Shown here: positions 36,180 to 44,889 of the stretch, piece by piece
Position numbering within the stretch: the stretch's first letter is position 1
Layout: the number at the start of each line of letters is the position of its first letter
Source: JAHBNG01 sp039028975
GTDB taxonomy: Bacteria > Chloroflexota > Anaerolineae > Caldilineales > Caldilineaceae
Reading direction: 5' to 3'
DNA: 64,000 nt
Assembly (NCBI GenBank): GCA_039028975.1
Contig: JBCCHB010000026.1
Location: forward strand, 61,289-125,288
Position numbers and translations under genes: made by a program
The notes under the pieces: model-generated
Told to the model about the DNA's origin: nothing
The model's input: only the letters and a program-made list of their open reading frames with translations
Databases searched by the model: none

Positions 36180-36410
36180 CGCCAAAGGGAACACCCAAAA
36201 TTATACTCATTTACCAAGACCCTGTAGATGGTCAGATGCATCTCTTGCCCTCATGAAAACGGAGATGTTCCTGTGAAGACCGGGCTTGCCCCCATGAAAG
36301 TAGGATACCCACCCGACTTCACATCCCGATGGCCGAATCGGACCGTAGCCAGGAAAGATTTTTCTGGTGGGTTATAGTCGGTCTGGGTAGATGTTTAAGG
36401 AGAAACTTGT

Positions 36411-38732
36411 ATGTTTTCAATTGATATGGTGAATCCGAGAAAGACAAATAGAGAATATCTACGAACCAAACGAAACCAAACAGTGAAGCAATCTAGTCGT
36501 TTTTACCCTCGGCGTTCCTACTTTACACTAAGAATTGCCTTGGTTTGGATGCTGCTTCTCGTGTCGCTGCCAGGAGGCTTGTCCTTCCCTCAACAGGCTC
36601 TTGCCCAAGATGTACCCGAGGTTGTTGAGCAAGGGCTACCCGACGATGAAATTGTTTACATCGATGCCGCAGGGACCATCCGAGTTTGGGATCCCTACTT
36701 GTCAGGTGTGCAGCAAATTCAATGGGCTAGTCCCATTGGTGGATTTAAGGATTTTGCATTAGGTGATGTGAACAATGATGGCGATGAAGAGATTATTGCG
36801 ATTCGAGAAGTAGGGGATACAGGGTTTTTGAACGTCTATGATCCAGTTCTCAATTCAACCTCATTGCTGGAGGACGGTGAAATCAATGGTGTTCCTTGGA
36901 AGCTTCTATATGAGCTGGCCATTCCCGGCAAACCAGTTGTCGTCGGTGCGGGGGAGCTAGATACTGGGCTTGCTGGCGATGAAATCGTTTATGGCTACAC
37001 CAATGGAAGCGTCACGACCGTTGTGGTTTTGAATGATACAGATCAAAATCCTGACGGAACCGCTTGGAAGCCCCATATCTCTGCTGCATTTGGCTTTACG
37101 TGGGACAAGCTAACGGTGGCAGACGTAGACACAGATCCAGGCCAATCGACTGATGAAGTGATACTGGTAGATAGTGGCGATGGCGACAACATTAAGTCAA
37201 AATTACATGTATACCGAGTGAATACTCAAGATCTGGCTAGTGCATCGCCTCTCTTCAAGAACGAAAATACGGGCAATCGCTGGCGCGGTACTGTGGTTGG
37301 ACAGGTCTATTCTGGTGGTCGGCAAGAGATCGTTGCATGGCGAAGTACGGCCAATGCGGCCTCGGCATCCACTTTTATCTTCAAATATCGCCCCGAAAAT
37401 TTAGGAGATCCCGGTGGGACTTTTGAGGAGAGTGAAGGGGATGGCCTTGTAATCTTCCCCCGCCCCGAAGATCTCTTTCTAGCCAACATTAATGGTACAG
37501 TCAATGATGTTGTCGATGATGAGATGTTCTTTCTGCGCAAGGTTGGTAGCGACTTCTCCGATCCCGTACGCTTCTTTGCCAGGAATCGCGGCTCAGACGG
37601 TATCGATGAAGACAAGATCGATCGGTCACTGAATTCAGACAATCTCTGGCGTGAAGGTGTTGGTGGGAACATTGATGGAGACGTGAATGGGCGAGATGAG
37701 GTAGTGATTGTCCGGACGGATCGAATTCGCATCTATCGCCACGAATCTGATGGTTCTCTGGTCGAACCCGTTCCTTCCCTAGCCACCACAACCAATAACA
37801 ATAGCCTCTTAACTGGCGACCTGGATAAAAATGGTTTCTTCTCGGGTATTGAGCTTTCAACGACGACCACTCTCAACCCTGATGGTGTCCAAACAGGCGC
37901 TAGCGAGCTAGAGTTGGTGACCATTGATGTAACCAGTTCCGGTGATACGGCAAATCTAACGGCAGAAATTGTAGGCGGCTTCCCAGAGTGGGTGAACGAC
38001 TTTAATGTATCAAGTGGTTTAACACCCTCTAAGATTACCGTTGGGGTCGATGCCACAAATCTGCTGCCTGGTCCCTATTCATTTAGTGTTTTTATACAAT
38101 CCAGAACGCCTGATGTGACAAACCCGCAGATCACCATTCCTGTTGCCTTTGATGTACTTCCCGCCCAGTTAACCTTAACACCGAATGCGGTAAGCCATGT
38201 GGGCTTTGGTTCATCTGTTAATGCTGTCTGCGATCAGAGTGCTGAAGCGGGTACGTACACCATTCGGGTCATGGCACCTACACGTATGAACTACTCCGCA
38301 TCGGTCATCAGCCAGCCCGATTACGAAACAATTGAAGGGCTTGTACAAGGACACACCCTAGCCGATTCGGTGGATGCAGCAGGCGTGAATGAACTGACTA
38401 ACTACATTGCCCATTTCCAGGAACAAAATGCTCCCGAAATTGGTGCCAATGGGGTGATTACCTGGCACGATGGGGCATTGGATCCCACATGGATTCAGGT
38501 AGTTTCAGAAGGCCAGCAACTCGACCCTTCTAGCCTAGTAACCGTGACCGTTCAGCCCAGCCAGATCCCAACTGGAACGACAAGCGTCAAGGCCCACCTA
38601 ATTATCGCGGCTGATGCTCGCAGTGGACCCAGCCCAAACAATTTCCTATTTGTGCCGCTAGGGTATCTCTGTGCAGTGAATCAGGTTAGAATGCCTCTCT
38701 TTCAGCGACCACGTACGGTGATAGGTCAGTAA
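36411..38732 (+). CDS. Secreted FG-GAP/VCBS-type repeat protein
   Basis: A 773-residue protein. Basic N-terminus then a signal helix at about 40-66 (ends QQALAQD). Several FG-GAP-like blades follow: DFALGDVNNDGDEEIIAI, ELDTGLAGDEIVYGYTN, VADVDTDPGQSTDEVILVD, GGNIDGDVNGRDEVVIVRTD. These calcium-binding blades form a beta-propeller like that of integrins. Residues 500-700 are Ig-like strands (ELVTIDVTSSGDTANLTAEI and the like). It ends RMPLFQRPRTVIGQ. It is probably a surface binding protein. ggag precedes ATG 36411. The carbohydrate-binding-like gene follows in the same direction after a hairpin and a repeat. Confidence 0.85.
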   Translation: MFSIDMVNPRKTNREYLRTKRNQTVKQSSRFYPRRSYFTLRIALVWMLLLVSLPGGLSFPQQALAQDVPEVVEQGLPDDEIVYIDAAGTIRVWDPYLSGVQQIQWASPIGGFKDFALGDVNNDGDEEIIAIREVGDTGFLNVYDPVLNSTSLLEDGEINGVPWKLLYELAIPGKPVVVGAGELDTGLAGDEIVYGYTNGSVTTVVVLNDTDQNPDGTAWKPHISAAFGFTWDKLTVADVDTDPGQSTDEVILVDSGDGDNIKSKLHVYRVNTQDLASASPLFKNENTGNRWRGTVVGQVYSGGRQEIVAWRSTANAASASTFIFKYRPENLGDPGGTFEESEGDGLVIFPRPEDLFLANINGTVNDVVDDEMFFLRKVGSDFSDPVRFFARNRGSDGIDEDKIDRSLNSDNLWREGVGGNIDGDVNGRDEVVIVRTDRIRIYRHESDGSLVEPVPSLATTTNNNSLLTGDLDKNGFFSGIELSTTTTLNPDGVQTGASELELVTIDVTSSGDTANLTAEIVGGFPEWVNDFNVSSGLTPSKITVGVDATNLLPGPYSFSVFIQSRTPDVTNPQITIPVAFDVLPAQLTLTPNAVSHVGFGSSVNAVCDQSAEAGTYTIRVMAPTRMNYSASVISQPDYETIEGLVQGHTLADSVDAAGVNELTNYIAHFQEQNAPEIGANGVITWHDGALDPTWIQVVSEGQQLDPSSLVTVTVQPSQIPTGTTSVKAHLIIAADARSGPSPNNFLFVPLGYLCAVNQVRMPLFQRPRTVIGQ

Positions 38733-38772
38733 ATAAGCTCAAGGCCATTCAAAAGAGCGGCATTCACAGGAA

Positions 38773-38794
38773 GGACAGACTAGAGAGTCTGTCC
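38773..38794 (+). terminator. Hairpin after the FG-GAP gene
   Basis: GGACAGACT pairs perfectly with AGTCTGTCC around an AGAG tetraloop, 40 bp after the stop. The following ATTCCATTGTG has few Ts, so termination strength is uncertain. Confidence 0.6.
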
Positions 38795-38882
38795 ATTCCA
38801 TTGTGCTAGATCTCAACGCGATTTGTCATCGTATTGTAAGATAAACAACCCTATACTCTATTGTAACCTTAGTGGAACCTTT

Positions 38883-38968
38883 AATAGCCTGCACCGTTTG
38901 AAAACTTGCGTTCGTACTCCCTTGCCGGGGCTATGGAATGTACCAGTTTTCAATACGCCCGCAGTATA
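38883..38968 (+). repeat. Family A repeat, 86 bp
   Basis: The left end is degraded (AATAGCCTGCACCG, TTTGAAAAC); the right end CAGTTTTCAATACGCCCG and CAGTATA is clear. It lies in the leader of the next gene. Confidence 0.82.
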
Positions 38969-38996
38969 GAATACAATGGAGCCATAGGAGACGACA

Positions 38997-41276
38997 ATGC
39001 CCATGCATATTTGGCGATGGATTGCTATCAGTATTGCAGCTATTTTGGGCTTGAATGCTCAAGTTGCATTCGCCAATCAAACGATTACCCTGGTTGACTT
39101 TGAAGATGGTCTGCCTGCTGGTTTTTATGATTATCAGGGAGATGCTAGTAGCGTCTCTGCTGTTGCCCAGATCTTTGGACCGGATACTACGCTGGCTCGC
39201 CCCAATCAAGTGGGGGACAATGGCCTCCTCGAGATAATTTATACCGTTTCAGACTTTGGTGGCGTTGCCCAAGAGTTCACAGACGGCCCTCAGGATTGGA
39301 GCGATTCGGTTAGCATACAATTTTGGCTGTACGGGGCCAATTCGGGTGAGCCGATACAGTTTGAGATCTTCGATAATCGCTCTGACCCCGATAGCGATAC
39401 GTCCGAACGCTTTGAGTACCGTTTTGAGGACAACTTTACTGGCTGGAAACAGATCATTATCCCATTTACAACCTTTCGACGAGCCACCGATTCTCAACCG
39501 CCGGATGCTCCAGATGATGGGTTGACGTTGACTGAAGTGTGGGGGTACTCCTTTGTCTTGCCAGCAGCATCCGGCTCGCTCTATGTGGATGACATTGCCC
39601 TGAATGACTTTGTGAATATTGCGGATTATGAAGCAGGCAGGCCATCTATTTTCTTCGATTTCAAAGGCGATGACAGTTCACTAACCACTGACTTCACATC
39701 GATAGGTGTCGACGCCCCCACTGCTCGCCCAGGCCAAATTAGTGCCAATCAAGTGTTGGCTATCGATTACAATATTAACGATTTTGGCGGAGCCACCCAC
39801 TCCTTTGGTGATGCGCCTCAGAATTGGCAATCCTTTGTTGCCTTTAGCTTCTGGTTCCATGGAAGCGGATCGGGTGAACGCTTTCAAATTGAAATATTGG
39901 ACAACCGTTCGGACGCTCCGACGGCTGCCGACGAGCACTTTGAGTACGTCTTTACTGATGATATAGCAGGTTGGCATCAATTTGTCATTCCGTTTGCTCG
40001 CTTTGTGCGGTCCAGCGATTTCCAACCTGACGGCGCACCAGATGATGGATTCAACTTAACCGATGTACGAGGGTACTCTTTTACCTTACCAACCCAGGCT
40101 TCTGGCAGGGTCCTTATCGATCAGATTGCCATCAGTCGATCCATTGATGCACCCCTCGCCCAAGATCAGAGCATATTTGCTGGATCATTTTCTGGTCCCT
40201 TCTTTGACTTTAAAGATGACTTCAGCACCTTATCAACAGAGATCATTACGGTCGAACAAAGTAGCCAGTTGGCGCTGCCAGGACAGTCGACGCTAAGACA
40301 GATCCTCTATGTGACCTATACCATTACGGGCAGTCAAACAAGCTATGGTGGCTTTACGAATCTTTTTCCTACAGCAAAAGATTGGCGAGGGCTAACAGCG
40401 TTTGAGTTTTGGTTTTATGGTTCGGCCACCAACGAACTACTCCAGCTAGAACTGCTGACAAGTCGAACGGATCCCACAGAGGATACATCCGAGCGTTATC
40501 AGTATGATTTTGTAGATTATCTTCAGGGGTGGCGAAAGATCAGGGTTCCTTTCGCACAGTTTCGCCGTGCCCGAGATTTTCAGCCGGAAGGCGCATCCAA
40601 CAACGGACTCAATTTGGAAGAGATGTGGGGCTTCTCCTTCACATTGCCCCAATCCCAAGGATTTATGTACTTAAGTGATGTTGCGGTCATTCGAGATCTA
40701 GCGGTGATTGATTTTGAAACAGCTTTGCCTAACGGCTGGTTCCCCTTCCCACGTGAAACAACAGCTGTGACAAATACAATCGTAACCGTTGGCGAAGAGA
40801 ACGTTCTGGCTCGCCCTGGCCAGGAAGAGACAAATGGTGTGCTGGCCGTCAACTATTCCATTGACGCGTTTGGTGGCGTGGCTCATGTATTCGATCCATC
40901 ACCCCAAAATTGGTATGGCTATACTGGCATTCAATTTTGGTTTCGCGGCAACAATAGCGGGGAGCGCTTCCAGTTTGAAATCCGCGAGAACCGTTCCGAT
41001 CCATCTACGGATACCTCTGAGTACTTTGAGCATGTCTTTATAGACAATGTGGCAGGTTGGCGTCAACTTCAGATTCCCTTTACTGATTTCCAACGAGCCA
41101 CCGACTTCCAACCCGAAGGGGCACCAGATGACGGCTTTAATCTGAATGAAGTCTGGGGCTACTCTTTTACCTTTCCTGCCACAACTGGGGAGCTCTATCT
41201 CGACGAAATATTGCTCTACGGGCTTAATGCTACACCAGGGAGCCAACGACTCTATTTGCCATTAGCGCGGGAGTAG
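38997..41276 (+). CDS. Secreted protein of four carbohydrate-binding-like modules
   Basis: A 759-residue protein. Signal at 1-25 (ends AQVAFA). Four modules of about 175 residues start near 32, 207, 391 and 569. They share FEDGLPAGFYDYQGD, RPGQ and NGxLxxxYTxxDFGG-type strands, QFWLYGANSGE, DTSERFEYRFEDNFTGW and DDGLxLxEVWGYSFxLP. The pattern resembles CBM11/CIA30-type jelly-roll domains that bind beta-glucans, and each ends with a LYVDDI-like strand. No catalytic domain is present. The C-terminus is RLYLPLARE, a short end motif seen in other secreted proteins here. ATG 38997 follows ataggagacgaca. Confidence 0.75.
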   Translation: MPMHIWRWIAISIAAILGLNAQVAFANQTITLVDFEDGLPAGFYDYQGDASSVSAVAQIFGPDTTLARPNQVGDNGLLEIIYTVSDFGGVAQEFTDGPQDWSDSVSIQFWLYGANSGEPIQFEIFDNRSDPDSDTSERFEYRFEDNFTGWKQIIIPFTTFRRATDSQPPDAPDDGLTLTEVWGYSFVLPAASGSLYVDDIALNDFVNIADYEAGRPSIFFDFKGDDSSLTTDFTSIGVDAPTARPGQISANQVLAIDYNINDFGGATHSFGDAPQNWQSFVAFSFWFHGSGSGERFQIEILDNRSDAPTAADEHFEYVFTDDIAGWHQFVIPFARFVRSSDFQPDGAPDDGFNLTDVRGYSFTLPTQASGRVLIDQIAISRSIDAPLAQDQSIFAGSFSGPFFDFKDDFSTLSTEIITVEQSSQLALPGQSTLRQILYVTYTITGSQTSYGGFTNLFPTAKDWRGLTAFEFWFYGSATNELLQLELLTSRTDPTEDTSERYQYDFVDYLQGWRKIRVPFAQFRRARDFQPEGASNNGLNLEEMWGFSFTLPQSQGFMYLSDVAVIRDLAVIDFETALPNGWFPFPRETTAVTNTIVTVGEENVLARPGQEETNGVLAVNYSIDAFGGVAHVFDPSPQNWYGYTGIQFWFRGNNSGERFQFEIRENRSDPSTDTSEYFEHVFIDNVAGWRQLQIPFTDFQRATDFQPEGAPDDGFNLNEVWGYSFTFPATTGELYLDEILLYGLNATPGSQRLYLPLARE

Positions 41277-41285
41277 CAAGAACCA

Positions 41286-41316
41286 AGGTGAGCACGTACG
41301 ATTGTTACCTGCTCAC
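41286..41316 (+). terminator. Hairpin after the carbohydrate-binding-like gene
   Basis: GGTGAGCA (41286-41293) pairs with TGCTCACC (41309-41316), ten bases past the stop. No clear T-run follows. Confidence 0.5.
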
Positions 41317-41393
41317 CTACAACCTACTCACTTGCAACCCTTATCATTCCCGAATGTAGTTATCAGAGGCTTCAATCCTGCAACGAGACTACC

Positions 41394-42932
41394 ATGAAAT
41401 CACCCAACTTACTCTACATCCACACTGACCAACATAATCCATTTGTTACCGGCTGTTATGGCGATCCACTGGTGCGTACACCGAATCTGGATCGGCTGGC
41501 GGCTGGCGGAGCACGCTTTGATCAAACCTATTGTGCGTCACCGATCTGTGTTCCCTCAAGGATGGCCATGTTAAGTGGACGACACCCGGTCAACAATCAG
41601 GTTTGGACCAACAATCACTGCCTTGATTCTAGCATTCCCACCCATGCCCATGCCATGGGGGCAGCGGGTTATCAGCCTACATTGATTGGTCGCATGCATT
41701 CGGTGGGGCCGGATCAGTTGCATGGCTATGCCAAACGGCTTGTGGGGGATCACAGTCCAAACTATGTAGGTGGGGGGCCTGGAGTGGATCGAGGAATTCT
41801 GGATGGCACGTCAGGACCAGAACGAACCAGCTTGGTAAAGTCAGGGCCAGGACTGAGTGGGTATCAGGTGCATGATGAAGTGGTAACGGCTGCAACCGTT
41901 AACGTGCTCAACGAATTGGGCGTCGAAAAGCGAACCTATGGCCAGATCGAACCCTTCTGCATTACGGTTGGTTACATGTTGCCCCATGCTCCCTTTGTCG
42001 CCCGTCGTGAACTTTACGACTACTACCGTGAGCGAATGACACTGCCCCAGAACCCTAATTCGCCTTCCGATGATGCCCACCCTTACCTACGGGCGTGGCG
42101 GACCTTTACCAATCTAGATGAACCAACACCGGATGAAATGGTGCTGCGCGCCCGATCTGCTTACTGGGGCATGGTGGAAGCTTTTGATGCCATGATCGGC
42201 CAGATTCTCCATGCACTAGACGAAAATGACTTAGCAGAGAATACATTGATTGTCTATACATCCGATCATGGGGACATGGTGGGTGAACATGGTCTTTGGT
42301 GGAAGCACGTCTTCTATGAAGAGTCGGTACGGGTGCCGCTCATTATGCACTGGCCGGGCGTGATTGGCGCTGGACAGGTCTGCGACCGACCCATTAACGC
42401 AGTCGATGTCACCGCCACGATGCTCGATGCCTTAGATGCGCCTACGCTGCCCAATAGCGATGGAGAGAGCTTCTTGGGGATGATCAGCGAGTTGCGGGAG
42501 ACGCCTGATTGGCATGATACTGCCTATTCGGAATACTGTGCTGATCAGTACACGCCTGGCAGCCCAGGATTAGCTAAACAACGGGCTGCAGATGAACCAG
42601 CCACCTGCTATCAGCGGATGATTCGCCAGAACGTTGATGGTGTTGCGTGGAAGCTGGTCTATTACTACGGCGACGCACCACAACTCTTCAACCTAACGGA
42701 CGATCCAGGAGAGCTTCATGATCTGGCCAACGCTTCTGAGCACCAGGACATTCGCCAGCAACTAGAAGTGCAAGTGCGAACAGGATGGGAGCCCCAAGAA
42801 ATCGATGCCATCATGGCTGCAAAGCGGGCGGATAATCAGATTTTAAGCGCTTGGGCTAAACAGACAAAGCCGTCCGAAACCCACCGTTGGGATTTGCGTC
42901 CTGAAATGAATTTTCTTGAGGGTGTAGTTTGA
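41394..42932 (+). CDS. Type I sulfatase (formylglycine-dependent)
   Basis: A 512-residue protein of the alkaline phosphatase superfamily. LLYIHTDQHNPFVTGCYGD holds the first metal ligands. The formylglycine signature CVPSR at 52-56 (ASPICVPSRMAMLSGRHP) gives the catalytic Cys converted to formylglycine. The second metal site is YTSDHGDMVGEHGLWWKHVF. No signal peptide, so it is probably cytoplasmic and acts on imported sulfated sugars or small sulfate esters. The C-terminus has a QLFNLTDDPGELHDLA segment common to this branch. A formylglycine-generating enzyme or anSME is not in the window. It is followed by a strong terminator. Confidence 0.93.
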   Translation: MKSPNLLYIHTDQHNPFVTGCYGDPLVRTPNLDRLAAGGARFDQTYCASPICVPSRMAMLSGRHPVNNQVWTNNHCLDSSIPTHAHAMGAAGYQPTLIGRMHSVGPDQLHGYAKRLVGDHSPNYVGGGPGVDRGILDGTSGPERTSLVKSGPGLSGYQVHDEVVTAATVNVLNELGVEKRTYGQIEPFCITVGYMLPHAPFVARRELYDYYRERMTLPQNPNSPSDDAHPYLRAWRTFTNLDEPTPDEMVLRARSAYWGMVEAFDAMIGQILHALDENDLAENTLIVYTSDHGDMVGEHGLWWKHVFYEESVRVPLIMHWPGVIGAGQVCDRPINAVDVTATMLDALDAPTLPNSDGESFLGMISELRETPDWHDTAYSEYCADQYTPGSPGLAKQRAADEPATCYQRMIRQNVDGVAWKLVYYYGDAPQLFNLTDDPGELHDLANASEHQDIRQQLEVQVRTGWEPQEIDAIMAAKRADNQILSAWAKQTKPSETHRWDLRPEMNFLEGVV

Positions 42933-43000
42933 ACTCATATGGAGGTATTCAATATATTTTCAATCACATCTATGGTCAATCGCAGTATAGCTATTCATAG

Positions 43001-43044
43001 AACAACCGGTGCTGAGGGAAGCTTCTCTCTTTGCACCGGTTGTT
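43001..43044 (+). terminator. Rho-independent terminator of the sulfatase gene
   Basis: A 12-bp perfect stem (AACAACCGGTGC with GCACCGGTTGTT) and TTTT at its 3' side. It lies 70 bp after the stop. A family A right-end remnant (CAATCGCAGTATAG) lies just before it at about 42978-42991. Confidence 0.85.
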
Positions 43045-43154
43045 TTGAACGGTAAGTCTACTAATATTTCGCTCTTCAGCCGAAAGTGTACAACGTAAGA
43101 CTTTCCGCGGGGACAGAAGTCGGTCAATACACTTTGCACAGATGAATCGATATT

Positions 43155-44639
43155 TTAGCCTATCAGCTCATCCACAATTTTGGCCGACGAGAGGACACCG
43201 GGTAGACCGGCACCGGGATGGGTTCCAGCGCCGACGAAGTACAGATTCTCAATATCCTCTGAACGGTTGTGGGGGCGGAACCAAGCGGACTGCAAAAGGA
43301 TCGGCTGTACAGAGAAGGCAGACCCCATATAGCTATTAAGGGTCTTGTCAAAGTGAAGTGGGTCAATGTAGTGTTCGGCAACGATATTCTCCTCTAAATC
43401 AGGTAGATAATTCTCCTCTAAAAATCTCATAATTCGATCTCGATACGGTTTGGCCATGGTCTCCCAGTCAATATCGGCACCCAGGTGAGGAACTGGGGAG
43501 AGCACGTAAAAAGCTTCATGCCCTTCCGGGGCCATGCTGGGGTCGGTCAGGGTGGGCATATGTAGATAGAGGGAGAAGTCATCAGGCAGCTCATTGCTAC
43601 CAAAGATATCTTTTAGCAACTCAGCGTAACGCTCAGTCAGAATAATGTTGTGATGGGCTAGGTCAGGATAGTCCGGTCCCGTATCGACGTAGCGTCGCTT
43701 GGTTCCAAAGTAGATGACAAAAAGAGACATGCTATATTTGAGATTTTTAATGCGCGCATCTCGGTTCTTCTTCCGGTGCATGGATGGCACCAAATTTAGG
43801 TAGGTCCAGGCTACATCTGCATTGGAGATGACCACGTCGGCTCTGTGTTCCTTGCCGTCCGCCAGTCGAACGCCTACTGCTCGGCCATTCTCAATTAAAA
43901 TTTCTTCGACGGTTGTGCTCAAATGAGTCTCGACACCTAGCTCGTCCATCAGGCGACCAAATCCGTTCACAATGGCCCCCGTTCCACCGATAGCATAGTG
44001 GATGCCCCACTCACGTTCCAAATAGTGGATGAGAACATAAAGAGAAGCCGCATCCAAGGGATTGCCACCAATGAGCAACGGGTGAAAAGAGAAGCATCGA
44101 CGCAAAAATTCATCTTTTACAAACTTAGAGACATACTGGTAGACACTTAGGTAGGATTGAAGGCGAACTAGGTCGGGCACAACTTTGACCATATCCATGA
44201 ACCTGAGAAAGGGCTTATCAATCAGGGCCATGCCCGTCTCAAAGATCTCTTTTGTAGAGGCCATAAATCGCTCGTAACCCTCTACATCAGGGGGATTCCA
44301 CTGACGAATCTGGTCAAGAATGAAGTCGTGGTTGCCATTGTAGTTGAAGTGGCGCCCTTCATGGTTGAAGATGCGGTAGAAGGGATCGCATTCAACCAAC
44401 TGAAAGTAATCTTCTCGCTTGCGCCCCGCTTGCTGCCAGATCTCATCGAAGAGAAAGGGCGCAGTAATGACCGTTGGCCCCCCATCAAACTTGAAATCAT
44501 TGAGCTCGTAAACATAGGCACGTCCGCCTAGCTTATCTCGTTTCTCAAAGAGTTGGACATCAAACCCTCGGGCTGCCAAACGGGTTGCCGCGCCCAATCC
44601 ACCAAATCCGCTACCGATAACAATCGCTTTTTGTTTCAC
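43155..44639 (-). CDS. CrtI-family FAD oxidoreductase (phytoene desaturase-like)
   Basis: About 494 residues. The N-terminus has the dinucleotide-binding AIVIGSGFGGLGAATRLAAR motif, then FEKRDKLGGRAYVYELNDF and FDGGPTVITAPFLFDEIW, the signature of phytoene desaturase/CrtI proteins. The C-terminal YFVGAGTHPGAGLPGVLSSA motif closes the FAD fold. It introduces double bonds into a carotenoid precursor or acts on a related isoprenoid; no crtB is nearby. GTG 44639 is chosen since AAAGG precedes it and the glycine motif follows directly; the frame is open to ATG 44732, adding 31 residues without family support. Confidence 0.9.
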   Translation of the reverse strand: MKQKAIVIGSGFGGLGAATRLAARGFDVQLFEKRDKLGGRAYVYELNDFKFDGGPTVITAPFLFDEIWQQAGRKREDYFQLVECDPFYRIFNHEGRHFNYNGNHDFILDQIRQWNPPDVEGYERFMASTKEIFETGMALIDKPFLRFMDMVKVVPDLVRLQSYLSVYQYVSKFVKDEFLRRCFSFHPLLIGGNPLDAASLYVLIHYLEREWGIHYAIGGTGAIVNGFGRLMDELGVETHLSTTVEEILIENGRAVGVRLADGKEHRADVVISNADVAWTYLNLVPSMHRKKNRDARIKNLKYSMSLFVIYFGTKRRYVDTGPDYPDLAHHNIILTERYAELLKDIFGSNELPDDFSLYLHMPTLTDPSMAPEGHEAFYVLSPVPHLGADIDWETMAKPYRDRIMRFLEENYLPDLEENIVAEHYIDPLHFDKTLNSYMGSAFSVQPILLQSAWFRPHNRSEDIENLYFVGAGTHPGAGLPGVLSSAKIVDELIG

Positions 44640-44779
44640 AAATCGAACCTTTGGTTTCTTTATTTGTTTAGTTAAATTAGACGAGTATAGATTTTGCACA
44701 GACTTTGTACAGTATAAGACTTGTTTTATCATGAATCAGTAGCGCGTTCAGTGAGCAAGATTCACTTTTCGTTCACAAT

Positions 44780-44811
44780 AAGACCCAACTCCAATTTCGG
44801 AGCCGGGTCTT
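44780..44811 (-). terminator. Two-part hairpin between the PKD and CrtI-like genes
   Basis: AAGACCC pairs with GGGTCTT and, further in, CTCC with GGAG. It lies downstream of the PKD gene on its strand; the trailing sequence is not T-rich. Confidence 0.45.
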
Positions 44812-44889
44812 GTGGCAAAATATGTCAATTGCACTCTAGGCGTTTTTTGGGCACTAGCGATTGAAACGAGCTGCAGATTCAACTAGTCG

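Larger units (their letters stand above)
35319..36410. other. 1.1-kb spacer with nested repeats
   Basis: No credible gene. The first 650 bp are AT-rich and featureless to me. A nested pair of family A copies occupies 36013-36179, and a strongly diverged family B copy lies about 36230-36367, with GGTCAGATGCATCTCTTGCC at the left and TTTTTCTGGT near the right. Confidence 0.6.
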
